Shown here piece by piece: positions 1-8,549 of a stretch of DNA of 64,000 nucleotides. Within the stretch, counting starts at the first letter, position 1; every line of letters begins with the position of its first letter. The notes under the pieces were generated by a model. It had not been told where the DNA came from. It saw only the letters and a list, made by a program, of their open reading frames with translations, and searched no databases. Location: positions 62,001 to 126,000 of the forward strand of contig NZ_CABVPN010000003.1 in NCBI RefSeq assembly GCF_902499115.1, written 5' to 3'. Made by a program: the position numbers and the translations under genes. This DNA comes from Burkholderia diffusa. Its GTDB lineage: Bacteria; Pseudomonadota; Gammaproteobacteria; Burkholderiales; Burkholderiaceae.

Positions 1-508
1 CCGTGTTGTACGGATGCTGCCCCGAGCGGATGCAGACCTTGCCCTTCCATTTCGGATCGGCGAGATCCTCGTAGCGGAACGCGTCGACCTTCAGGTCCTT
101 CTCCACGTACAGCACGCGATCGCGCAGCGACAGCGCGTACCAGTCACCCTGCGCGCCGCGCAGGTTCGCGGGGATCGCATCGTCGAGCACCTTCGAGCGC
201 ACCGGCTGCGCGAGCCCGCCGTCGACAAGGTCGAGCAGGTTGCCGATGTCGACCGTCATCAGCACGTCGGCCGGCGACTGCGCGCCTTCCGCCTTCACGC
301 GCTCGAGCAGGCCGTCCTTCACGAACACCGTGTTGACCTTGACGCCGCTCTGTTTCGTGAACGCGTCGATCAGCGGCTGGATCAGCTTCGGTTCGCGGGT
401 GGTGTACAGGCTCACTTCCTCGGCCGCGTGGGCGAGTGGCGCGAATGCGGCGGCGGCAAGGGCGAGGGCGCCGGCGAGTGGCAGCAGGCGGGTGCGCGGA
501 TTCGACAT
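1..508 (-). CDS. Periplasmic Fe(III)-type ABC substrate-binding protein (partial)
   Basis: Only the N-terminal 169 residues lie in the window; the gene runs off the left edge. Translation from the ATG at 508 gives an Ala-rich signal peptide ending near AHA-AEE, then EVSLYTTREPKLIQPL and a stretch reading VKVNTVFVKDGLLERV. These are typical of the FbpA/FutA iron-binding proteins (extracellular solute-binding family 1) that deliver ferric iron to an ABC permease. A Fur-like box lies about 100 bp upstream, which supports iron control. The partner permease and ATPase are not in the window. Binding of another ligand such as an organic acid or phosphonate cannot be excluded. Confidence 0.8.
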   Translation of the reverse strand, partial: MSNPRTRLLPLAGALALAAAAFAPLAHAAEEVSLYTTREPKLIQPLIDAFTKQSGVKVNTVFVKDGLLERVKAEGAQSPADVLMTVDIGNLLDLVDGGLAQPVRSKVLDDAIPANLRGAQGDWYALSLRDRVLYVEKDLKVDAFRYEDLADPKWKGKVCIRSGQHPYNT

Positions 509-609
509 GAAGACTCCGGTGAGGCAGGCGGACGAAGAAGCGTTCCGGGGCGTGCCTGCCGTCCGAGCAACCCGAAACATTACAAAACGAAAGATTTCGG
601 ATTCTAGAT

Positions 610-628
610 TGGAATGGGAATGATTATC
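610..628 (-). promoter_or_regulatory. Putative Fur box upstream of the iron-binding protein gene
   Basis: The 19 bases TGGAATGGGAATGATTATC (plus strand) match the 19-bp Fur consensus GATAATGATAATCATTATC at 13 of 19 positions. The match includes a perfect ATTATC half and the AAT triplets expected of the 6-1-6 pattern. It lies about 100 bp upstream of the start of the partial ferric-type binding protein. The position and the iron role of that gene make Fur repression likely, but this is inference. Confidence 0.5.
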
Positions 629-750
629 AAATGAAAGGTGACGGAAAGCAGGGAGGAAGGTGGGAGGAGGGGGCGCTACCGGGGCGTCGCAGCGCGGGCG
701 CAAGCGCGTAGAATGCCCGCTTCAACGAAATCGACGGAGCCGTACCGATC

Positions 751-912
751 ATGAACGATCAGCGCAAGAAGAACCCTGTCCGCAACGTGAGCATCCTGAT
801 CGTCGTGGCCGTGCTGCTCGTGATCGGGACGATCCTGTATAACGCGATCTCGCAGAAGCACGCGTACGACGAGGCCCATCCGGCCGAGGCCGCGAGCGCC
901 GCGTCGCACTGA
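751..912 (+). CDS. Small single-pass membrane protein (53 aa)
   Basis: A short frame starts at ATG 751 and encodes 53 residues. A Lys/Arg-rich N-terminus (MNDQRKKNPVRNV) is followed by one hydrophobic helix at residues about 14-30 (SILIVVAVLLVIGTILY) and a polar Ala/His tail. A GGAG lies about 10 nt upstream, and a TAGAAT that could be a -10 element lies at about 709-714. The positive-inside rule predicts the N-terminus in the cytoplasm. I do not recognise a family. The clean helix and good codon bias argue that it is real. Confidence 0.6.
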   Translation: MNDQRKKNPVRNVSILIVVAVLLVIGTILYNAISQKHAYDEAHPAEAASAASH

Positions 913-1072
913 CGCCGGCGCGGATGCGCATGATCGCTGGGTGGCCCGGTCGGGCCGCCAGCGATGCGCTGAAACGGCAGGAAGCGTGGACGCGGTGCGC
1001 GGCGCGAGGCATCGCGCCGGGACGGGCGCGGGCGCCGAAGCCGGCGCGCCGCGTGGAAGGGTCAGCCGTGCG

Positions 1073-2440
1073 TCAACGTGACGCAGGCGCAAATTTCGGG
1101 CGGATTCGTGCGTAGAACACGGCCGCGAGCAGCACGAGCCATGCCGCGCCGACGTAGAGCGCGACGCGCGTATCTTCGAACCAGCCGAGCATCACGATCA
1201 CGAAAGCCATGAATGCGATCGTCAGGGCGGGTGCGACGGGCCACAGCGGCACCTTGAACTTCAGCGCCGCGACTTCCGCGCTCGACAGGCGACGGCGCAT
1301 CGCGACCTGCGACAGCAGGATCATCAGCCACACCCACACGGTCGCGAACGTCGCGATCGCCGCCACCACCAGGAACACGTCCTTCGGCATCAGGTAGTTG
1401 AGCACCACGCCGATCAGCAGCGCGCCGGCCATCACGAGCACCGTGACCCATGGCACGCCGTGCCGCGACGTCGCCATCAGCACGCGCGGCGCCTGGCCCT
1501 GCCGCGCCATCCCGAACATCATCCGGCCCGCGCCGAAGATGTCGCTGTTGATCGCCGAGATCGCCGCGCTGATCACCACGAGGTTGAGAATGGTCGCGGC
1601 CGACTTCACGCCGAGCGCCGAGAAGATCTGCACGAACGGGCTGCCGTCGCTGCCGACGCCGGTCCACGGGCTGATCGACATCAGCACGACCATCGTCAGC
1701 ACGTAGAACAACAGGATGCGCGCGGGCACCGCGTTGATGGCGCGCGGAATCACGCGCTCCGGATCCTTGGCCTCGCCGGCGCTCATCCCGATCACCTCGA
1801 TGCCGCCGTACGCGAAGATCACGACCGACAGCGACGCGATCAACCCGCCGATCCCGTTCGGGAAGAAGCCGCCGTGGTTCCACAGGTTCGCGAACGTCGG
1901 CACGTCGGCCGAATGGCCGAAATGCATGCCGGTCAGCAGGATCGCAACGCCGCCGCCGATCATCGCGACGATCGCGCCGACCTTGATGAGTGACAGCCAG
2001 AATTCGAGCTCGCCGAACACCTTCACATGGCACAGGTTCAGCCCGCAGATGACCGCGACGACGCCGAGCACCCAGATCCATTGAGGGACGTCCGGAAACC
2101 AGAAGCCCATGTAGATGCCGAACGCGGTGATGTCGGCGATGGCGACGATCACCATTTCAAGCGTGTAGGTCCAGCCGGTGACGAAGCCCGCGAATGGGCC
2201 GAGGTTTTCGGTCGCATAGTGGCCGAACGAGCCGGCGACGGGCTCGCGCACGGCCATCTCGCCGAGCGCGCGCATCACCATGTAGACAGCCGCGCCGCCC
2301 AGGATGTAGGCCAGGATCACCGCCGGGCCCGCGAGCTGGATCGCGGACGCCGAGCCGTAGAACAGGCCGGTGCCGATCGCCGAGCCCAGCGCGAGAAAGC
2401 GGATGTGCCGCGCGCTCAGATGGCGCTGCAAGTTCTTCAT
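1073..2440 (-). CDS. proY: Amino-acid permease, ProY / HutT (histidine) type APC transporter
   Basis: The 455-residue protein starts at MKNLQRHLSARHIRFLALG; a longer in-frame start at 2548 crosses the operator and is unlikely. It matches enterobacterial ProY closely from memory, including SAIGTGLFYGSA in helix 1, RALGEMAV, WTYTLEMVIVAIADITAFGIYMG, the FAYGGIEVIGMSAGEAKDPE block and the AINSDIFGAGRM segment. It has twelve predicted membrane helices and is an inner-membrane proton-coupled importer. ProY-like proteins carry proline, and the closely related HutT carries histidine. The HutC-like palindrome 59 bp upstream favours histidine here. Confidence is high for the family and moderate for the substrate. 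Confidence 0.85.
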   Translation of the reverse strand: MKNLQRHLSARHIRFLALGSAIGTGLFYGSASAIQLAGPAVILAYILGGAAVYMVMRALGEMAVREPVAGSFGHYATENLGPFAGFVTGWTYTLEMVIVAIADITAFGIYMGFWFPDVPQWIWVLGVVAVICGLNLCHVKVFGELEFWLSLIKVGAIVAMIGGGVAILLTGMHFGHSADVPTFANLWNHGGFFPNGIGGLIASLSVVIFAYGGIEVIGMSAGEAKDPERVIPRAINAVPARILLFYVLTMVVLMSISPWTGVGSDGSPFVQIFSALGVKSAATILNLVVISAAISAINSDIFGAGRMMFGMARQGQAPRVLMATSRHGVPWVTVLVMAGALLIGVVLNYLMPKDVFLVVAAIATFATVWVWLMILLSQVAMRRRLSSAEVAALKFKVPLWPVAPALTIAFMAFVIVMLGWFEDTRVALYVGAAWLVLLAAVFYARIRPKFAPASR

Positions 2441-2498
2441 TGAGTCTCCGATATCGTTATGCGACAGACCGGGCGAACGGGGCCGGCCCGGTTGGTTC

Positions 2499-2516
2499 AA
2501 GTTGTATATACAACTT
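2499..2516. promoter_or_regulatory. Perfect 18-bp palindromic operator, HutC/GntR-like
   Basis: The sequence AAGTTGTATATACAACTT is its own reverse complement over all 18 bases. It lies 59 bp upstream of the proY-like start codon. It resembles the TTGTAT-N-TACAA type sites bound by the GntR-family histidine-utilisation repressor HutC. The same 12-bp core TTGTATATACAA recurs in this window only at 42660, before the NCS1 permease. Binding by HutC is inferred. Confidence 0.65.
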
Positions 2517-2737
2517 AGGCGTGCCCGAATGATAACAAGCCTGACCATGCGACCGGAATCGGGTATTCCCTGACTGGCGCAACCGGCACAATCGAAGGTG
2601 GGGCCATCGCGCAGCGGGCGCGTGGGCCGTAAGGGACGTGCGGGTCATGCTTCGGGAGGGTGTTGCGGGAGCGTGGAGCGCTGCCGGCCGGCCCGCTCGT
2701 GTGTGCGGGCGGCCGGTGGCGGAACGACGTCATGGCG

Positions 2738-5029
2738 TTATGCGGGCAGGCGGATGACGCTCGCGTCCTTGCGAATCAGCAGCGACGACGCGAGCATCTG
2801 CTTGCACTGGTGCGCGAGCACCTTCAGGTCGTGCGTGAGCTCGGCGCCGACCGCGTCGGATTTTTCCGCGGACACGACCATCGCGTCGAGGTCGCGGGTG
2901 ATCTGCTTCGTCGCGTCGAGCTGGTCGGCCGGCGGCGGTTCGCCGGCTTCTGCCTTCTCGAGGTTCTCGAGCACGGCGGACAGGCCGCGGCGCAACGCAT
3001 CGTCGTGGACGATGTTCTCGTCGGCCGCACACGCGCTCCGGATCAGTGGCGCGGCGGCGGTGATCTGCGCACCGAGCACGTGGGTCTGCACGAGCAGGTC
3101 GTTCAGCTCCGGCACGAAGCGCTGGTGCGCCTTCGGCTCGATCATCATCCGCTGGAACGCCTGGCCGAGGTTCGCGAACGCGATGTGCACGTCCTTGCGT
3201 GCGAGGCGGTAGCGGTAGTCGTCGTCGAGGGCGGCGGCCGGCGTCTCGATTGCCGCCGCGACGACCGGCACGACCGCCGCGCCGTCGGCGGCCGGCACGG
3301 GCGGCGGCGACACGCCGCGCCCGGCGCGCCACACTGCTTCGAAATACCTGCGTGTCGAGGTCAGCATGTCGGTGACGAGCTTGCCCATCAGCCGGTATTC
3401 CCAGTACGGGAACAGGCGGCTCGCCGCGATCGCGATCATGCAGCCGACCACCGTGTCGATCGCGCGCTCGCCGATGATCCGCATGCTGCCCGGCGCGAGC
3501 AGGTGGAACATCAGCAGCACGTAAGACGACGTGAACACGACGCTCGCCGCGTAGTTGAACAGCAGCAGGCTGTAGCTCATCACCATCGACCCGAACATGA
3601 TTGCGATCAGCAGGTGCGGTTCCTTGACCGTGTAGATCAGCGCGATGCTCGCCGCGCAGCCGATCAGCGTGCCGACGATACGCTGCGCGTTGCGCTGCTT
3701 GGTGAGCGAGTAGCCGGGCTTCAGGATGATGATGGTCGTCATCACGATCCAGTAGGCATTCGTGAGCGGTAGCAGCCGGCCGAGCCAGAAGCCGACCGCG
3801 ACCGCGATCGTCACGCGCAGCGCGTGGCGAAAGCTCGGCGAGCGCATGTTCAGGTTCGAGAAGATCAGGAGCGGCGACATCCGGCGCCGCTGCAGGAAGC
3901 GCGTGAGCGCCTTGTCGATCTTCAGTTCGGTCTGCTGCGGATCGGCATGGCCCGACAGGTTGCGGCGCATCCGGTCGATCAGGCGCGTCGCGCTCCAGAT
4001 GCGGCGGAAGGTCGCGAGCACGGCTGCGTAGGCTTCCGCGTTGGTGGCCGGGAAGTTCTTCTTGCGCATCAGCTCGATCTCGTACTCGATCGCGCGCAGT
4101 TCGGCCTTCACGCTGATCCGCGAATGCGGCGCGCGATTCTCGAGCACCGCGAGGCCGATTTCCTCGAGGTCGCGGGCCGCCTTGTGGATCAGGTCGCGAT
4201 AGAAAATGATCAGGTCGGAGCCGCCGAACGTGTTGCGCACGAGCGGGTAGTCGGTGTGCGCGCCGACGAACAGCTCGTGCAGGTCGACGCTGTTGATGAA
4301 CAGGTTGTACATCATCGTGCGGCCGGGGTCGAGCTTGCCGCGGCGCAGCTTCGGCAGGTTGCGCAGCACGATGTCGCGCGCGGTTTCCTGGGTTTCGACC
4401 GCGGTGATCTGCTTCGCGACGAGATTGCGATAGCACTCGTCGAGATCGGCATCGAGATCGTAGAATTGCGCACGGGCGAGCAGGTAGTCGGCGCATGCGA
4501 ACAGGCTTTCGGCGAGCGCCTGCTGTTCGATCCGGCGCGCCTGCCATTGCGACACGAGCGTCGCCCAGTACGTGTACCAGAGGCCGCCGGCGAGAATCCA
4601 GCCGGCATTGACGAACGCTTGCAGCGGCGTGAAATTCTCCTCGAGCGTCATCACCATCATGAACAGCGTCGCGAAGCTGATCTGCGGCCAGCGGTTGCCG
4701 TAGACGACGATCAGCGACAGCAAGAACGTGAGCGGCACGATCGTCAGCCACAGCGCGAAGATGTTCGGCGTGGCGAGGCCGGTCGCGAGCGCTGCCAGGA
4801 AGCCGATTACGCTGCACGCGAGCATTTCGTTGTGCTTGTACTTCAGCGGGCCCGGCATGTCGACGACGCACGCGCCGAGCGCACCGGTCGAGATCGTGAA
4901 GCCGAGCTCCCGGTTGTGAAACACGATCAGGCACAGCACGGCCGGCAGCGATACGCCGACCGCGATCCGCAGGCCGCCGAAAAAGTACTGGCTGTAGAAA
5001 AACTTTCTGATTTCGACCGAATAGCGCAT
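2738..5029 (-). CDS. FUSC-family inner-membrane transporter (YccS/AaeB-like)
   Basis: The product has 763 residues. Two blocks of about five to six hydrophobic helices (residues about 15-160 and 400-540) are each followed by a long helical cytoplasmic region. This is the duplicated layout of the FUSC family, which includes YccS and the aromatic-acid efflux protein AaeB. The second block contains the motif-like segment NAYWIVMTTIIILKPGYSLT and then RNAQRIVGTLIG, typical of FUSC domains. It probably exports aromatic or other organic acids, with no direct substrate evidence. It is divergent from recC across 181 bp and shows no membrane-fusion partner nearby. Confidence 0.8.
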   Translation of the reverse strand: MRYSVEIRKFFYSQYFFGGLRIAVGVSLPAVLCLIVFHNRELGFTISTGALGACVVDMPGPLKYKHNEMLACSVIGFLAALATGLATPNIFALWLTIVPLTFLLSLIVVYGNRWPQISFATLFMMVMTLEENFTPLQAFVNAGWILAGGLWYTYWATLVSQWQARRIEQQALAESLFACADYLLARAQFYDLDADLDECYRNLVAKQITAVETQETARDIVLRNLPKLRRGKLDPGRTMMYNLFINSVDLHELFVGAHTDYPLVRNTFGGSDLIIFYRDLIHKAARDLEEIGLAVLENRAPHSRISVKAELRAIEYEIELMRKKNFPATNAEAYAAVLATFRRIWSATRLIDRMRRNLSGHADPQQTELKIDKALTRFLQRRRMSPLLIFSNLNMRSPSFRHALRVTIAVAVGFWLGRLLPLTNAYWIVMTTIIILKPGYSLTKQRNAQRIVGTLIGCAASIALIYTVKEPHLLIAIMFGSMVMSYSLLLFNYAASVVFTSSYVLLMFHLLAPGSMRIIGERAIDTVVGCMIAIAASRLFPYWEYRLMGKLVTDMLTSTRRYFEAVWRAGRGVSPPPVPAADGAAVVPVVAAAIETPAAALDDDYRYRLARKDVHIAFANLGQAFQRMMIEPKAHQRFVPELNDLLVQTHVLGAQITAAAPLIRSACAADENIVHDDALRRGLSAVLENLEKAEAGEPPPADQLDATKQITRDLDAMVVSAEKSDAVGAELTHDLKVLAHQCKQMLASSLLIRKDASVIRLPA

Positions 5030-5210
5030 CGATGGGCTGAATGACAGACGAAGACGCCCGGGGCGTCGTAATGACTGGCGACGAGTCTATCGTATTTCGC
5101 GGTCCGCAAAACCTGGCCTTTCGGACGAGGTTCGCTGCGACGGCCCTTTTGCTATCCTTGGTGCTCCCGTTCGCACGGCCTGGCCGGCGCGAGGCTCCGA
5201 CACCCGCTTC

Positions 5211-8200
5211 ATGCTCCATCTCTTCTATTCGAACCGTCACGAAACGCTGGCCGACGCGCTGCTCGACGACCTGGCCGCGTTCCCGGCCCGCAACGGCCCG
5301 TGGGCGCCGCAACAGGTCATCGTACCGAGCGCGGCGCTTCGCCGCCGTCTGGAACTCGACATCGCCGCGCGCCACGGCGTGTGCGCGAACGTCGAGTTCA
5401 CGTATCTCGCGCAGTGGCTGTGGGCGCAGATCGGCCGCGTGCTGACGGTGCCCGCGCGCTCGCCGTTCGCACCCGATCGCCTCGTGTGGCGCTGCTACCG
5501 GCTGTTCGCACAGGGCGCGGGCAGCGCGCCGTGGCTCGCGTCGCCGCGGCTGGCTGCGTATCTGTCGGCGTCCGACGACGCGATGCGCTACGAGCTCGCA
5601 CAGCGCGTCGCGGCCGTGCTCGATCATTACCTGACCTATCGGCCCGAATGGCTGGCCGCATGGCAGGCCGGCGAGTCGGTGCTCGCGGGCGACGCCGCGC
5701 CGCGCGGAATCAGCGATGCCGCACGGGACGACGAGCACTGGCAGGCGGCGCTGTGGCGCGCGCTGCTCGCGGAGCTGAGCGACAGCGGCACGCCACCCGC
5801 GCATCGCTTCCTCGTGGAGGCGCGCAACCTCGATCCCGAGACCGTCGCGCGTGCCGACTGGCCGGAATCGGTCAGCGTGTTCGCGCTGCCGACGATGCCG
5901 CCGCTGCACGTCGCGTTGCTGCGGGAGCTGTCGCGCTGGATCGACGTGCGCGTCTATGCGCTCAATCCGTGCCGCGAATTCTGGTTCGACATCGTCACCG
6001 CCGCGCATGCCGAAGCGCTCGATGCGGCCGGCCGGCTCGACTATCAGGAAGTCGGCCATCCGCTGCTCGCGGAGTGGGGCCGGCAGACGCAGGCGCAGCT
6101 GCACATGCTGCACGAACTGACTGAAAGCGCCGCGTCAGGCGATGCGTCGCGTTTCGTCGGGAATCCCGCGCCGACCTGGCTCGCGCGCGTGCAGAACGCC
6201 ATCCTCGACCTGCAACCGGAGGCCGAGCTGGGCGAAGCGCCGGCCGAGCGCGGGATCGAGGTGCACGTATGCCACAGCCTCGCGCGCCAGCTCGAGGTGC
6301 TGCATGACCGCCTGCTCGCGTGGTTCGATGCGGACGCGACACTGCAGCCGTCCGATGTGCTCGTGGCGGTCGCCGATCTCGCGGCGGCCGGGCCACTGAT
6401 CGATGCCGTGTTCGGAACGGCGGGCGCCGGCGGCGCGCGCGTGCCTTACCGGATCACCGGCCTGCCGCCGTCGCAGGCGAACCCGGTCGCGCGCGTGCTG
6501 CTGGAATGGCTCGCGTTGCCGGAGCGGCAGGTCGGCGCGCCTGAGTTGGTCGAATGGCTGCGCGTCGACGCGGTGGCAGCCCGTTACGGCATCGACGCAA
6601 CCGCGCTCGAGACGGTTCAGACCTGGCTCGCGGCCGCAGGCGCGCGGCGCGGGCTGTCGCCGACGGTGAGCGACGATGCGGCGGTGCCTGCACCGCGCCA
6701 TACGTTTTCCGATGCGCTCGCGCGGCTCTTCCTCGGCTATGCGATGCCCGAAGGCGCGGCACCGGTCGGCGCGTGGCTGCCGATCGAGGCGGCGACCGGC
6801 AGCGAGGCCGAACTGCTCGGCCGGCTCGCGCGCTTCACGGACGATCTCGACGGCTTCTCGCGACGGCTCGCCGACGCGCACATGCCGCGCGCCTGGAGCG
6901 AACTGTTCGCCGACACGCTCGCGCGGTTCTTCGACTCGGGTGCCGCGTATGCCGATGCGCTGTCGGGCGTGCGCGACGCGCTCGACGCGATGCTCGCCGC
7001 GATGACGGAAGGCGCGCCCGACGAAGCCTTGCCCGCGGCCGTCGTACGCGCGGGGCTGGCAGCCGCGCTCGACGATCCGGCGCGCGGCGGGGTGCCGTGG
7101 GGCGGCGTCACGTTCTCGTCGCTGACGAGCCTGCGCGGGCTGCCATACCGCGTCGTGTGCCTGCTCGGCATGGACGACGGCGTGCTGCCGAGCCTCGCTC
7201 GCGCGGACGAGTTCGACCTGATGGCCGTGTTGCCGAAGCTCGGCGACCGGCAGCGCCGTGACGACGAACGCAACCTGTTCCTCGACCTGCTGCTCGCCGC
7301 GCGCGACCGGCTGCTGATTGCCTATACGGGGCGCAGCATTCGCGACAACGCGCCGTTGCCGCCCGCGGCGCTCGTCGACGAATTGCTCGACCATCTCGCG
7401 CTCGTCACGGCCGGCGCGGACGCCCCGCCGGACGCCGTCGATGCCGCGCGGCGCGCGTTCATCGTCGAACATCCGCTGCAACCGTTCGCGGCCGAGTATT
7501 TCCGGCCCGGCAGCGAACTGGCTTCGTACGACGCCGAGCGCGCGACGCTCGCGGCACTGCTGGCAGCCGAAGCCGCACGCGATGCCACGCAAGAGCAGCC
7601 GTTCTTCGCGCAACCGCTGCCGGCCGAGCCGGTCGAGCCCGTCGCGTTCAGCGAATTCGAGCGGTTCTGGCGGCATCCGGCCCGCGCGCTGCTGCGCGCG
7701 CGGCTCGGCATCGTGCTGGCCGACGCGCAGGCCGAACTGCTCGATACGGAGCCGTTCGCACTCGACTTCGCGGGCAGCGACGCGCTCGCCGAGCGCCTGC
7801 TGCCGCTTTTGATCGAATCGGATGAAGGCGGCGTGCACGATCACGCGCTGCGCATCGCGGACGCCAGCCCGGAGCTGCCGGGCGGCGCGACAGGCGCCGT
7901 CTGGCGCGACCAGGCGCTCGGCTCGATGACGCAGCTTGCGTCGAACGTGCGGCGTGCGCTGGCCGACGGCATGGAACGGCGGCCATTCACGCTCGCGATC
8001 GCGCCTGCATGGCCCGACACCGAACAGGCGCTGTTCGGTGCCGATGACGCGATGCTGTCGGGCGATGCGGTGAGCGCGCCGCTCGAGTTGCACGGCACGC
8101 TGAACCGGCTGACGCCGGCGGGCCAGATCATCTATCGCTATGCACGGCCGAGCGCGCGCGACTACCTGTCCGCGTGGCTCGCGCACCTCGTCTACTGCGC

Positions 8201-8549
8201 GGTGGAGCCCGACGGCCCGCGCCGCACGCTGTGGTTCGGCAGCGGCGGCGCGTTCGAACTCACGCCGGTCGCGGCACCGCTCGAGCGCCTCGCGCCGCTC
8301 GCCGCGCTGTTTCGCGCGGGGCGGCGCATGCCGCTGCGGTTCTTCCCGCGCAGTGCGTGGGCGCGCATTTCCGACGGCGAGGCGAAGGCCGCGAGCGTCT
8401 GGATCAACGAGCGCGTGGTGAGCGAAGCCGACGATCCGGCGATCGCGATCGCGTGGCGCGGCGCGCATCCGTCACTCGACGAGCCGTTCGGCACGCTCGC
8501 CCGGCTCGTGTTCGAGCCGATGCTGGAACATCTGAAGGAGGTCGCATGA
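5211..8549 (+). CDS. recC: Exodeoxyribonuclease V subunit gamma, RecC
   Basis: The 1112-residue protein (E. coli RecC is about 1120) begins MLHLFYSNRHETLADALLDDL, the conserved RecC N-terminus. It also carries VIVPSAALRRRLELDIA, a helicase-like fold without functional Walker motifs, and the RecC block VTFSSLTSLRGLPYRVVCLLGMDDG followed by RQRRDDERNLFLDLLLAARDRL. RecC binds the Chi sequence and splits the duplex in the RecBCD nuclease-helicase, which resects double-strand breaks and degrades foreign DNA. The gene heads the recC-recB-recD-arfB unit. Its stop overlaps the recB start in an ATGA. Confidence 0.95.
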   Translation: MLHLFYSNRHETLADALLDDLAAFPARNGPWAPQQVIVPSAALRRRLELDIAARHGVCANVEFTYLAQWLWAQIGRVLTVPARSPFAPDRLVWRCYRLFAQGAGSAPWLASPRLAAYLSASDDAMRYELAQRVAAVLDHYLTYRPEWLAAWQAGESVLAGDAAPRGISDAARDDEHWQAALWRALLAELSDSGTPPAHRFLVEARNLDPETVARADWPESVSVFALPTMPPLHVALLRELSRWIDVRVYALNPCREFWFDIVTAAHAEALDAAGRLDYQEVGHPLLAEWGRQTQAQLHMLHELTESAASGDASRFVGNPAPTWLARVQNAILDLQPEAELGEAPAERGIEVHVCHSLARQLEVLHDRLLAWFDADATLQPSDVLVAVADLAAAGPLIDAVFGTAGAGGARVPYRITGLPPSQANPVARVLLEWLALPERQVGAPELVEWLRVDAVAARYGIDATALETVQTWLAAAGARRGLSPTVSDDAAVPAPRHTFSDALARLFLGYAMPEGAAPVGAWLPIEAATGSEAELLGRLARFTDDLDGFSRRLADAHMPRAWSELFADTLARFFDSGAAYADALSGVRDALDAMLAAMTEGAPDEALPAAVVRAGLAAALDDPARGGVPWGGVTFSSLTSLRGLPYRVVCLLGMDDGVLPSLARADEFDLMAVLPKLGDRQRRDDERNLFLDLLLAARDRLLIAYTGRSIRDNAPLPPAALVDELLDHLALVTAGADAPPDAVDAARRAFIVEHPLQPFAAEYFRPGSELASYDAERATLAALLAAEAARDATQEQPFFAQPLPAEPVEPVAFSEFERFWRHPARALLRARLGIVLADAQAELLDTEPFALDFAGSDALAERLLPLLIESDEGGVHDHALRIADASPELPGGATGAVWRDQALGSMTQLASNVRRALADGMERRPFTLAIAPAWPDTEQALFGADDAMLSGDAVSAPLELHGTLNRLTPAGQIIYRYARPSARDYLSAWLAHLVYCAVEPDGPRRTLWFGSGGAFELTPVAAPLERLAPLAALFRAGRRMPLRFFPRSAWARISDGEAKAASVWINERVVSEADDPAIAIAWRGAHPSLDEPFGTLARLVFEPMLEHLKEVA

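Noticed and set aside
2730..6113. A 1127-codon open frame antisense to and overlapping the FUSC and recC genes
   Set aside because: It is Arg/His/Ala-rich with no domain, and the other strand encodes clear FUSC and RecC. It is a shadow produced by high GC.
6135..8468. A 777-codon minus-strand frame opposite recC
   Set aside because: RecC on the plus strand is conserved along its length. The antisense frame shows no motif.
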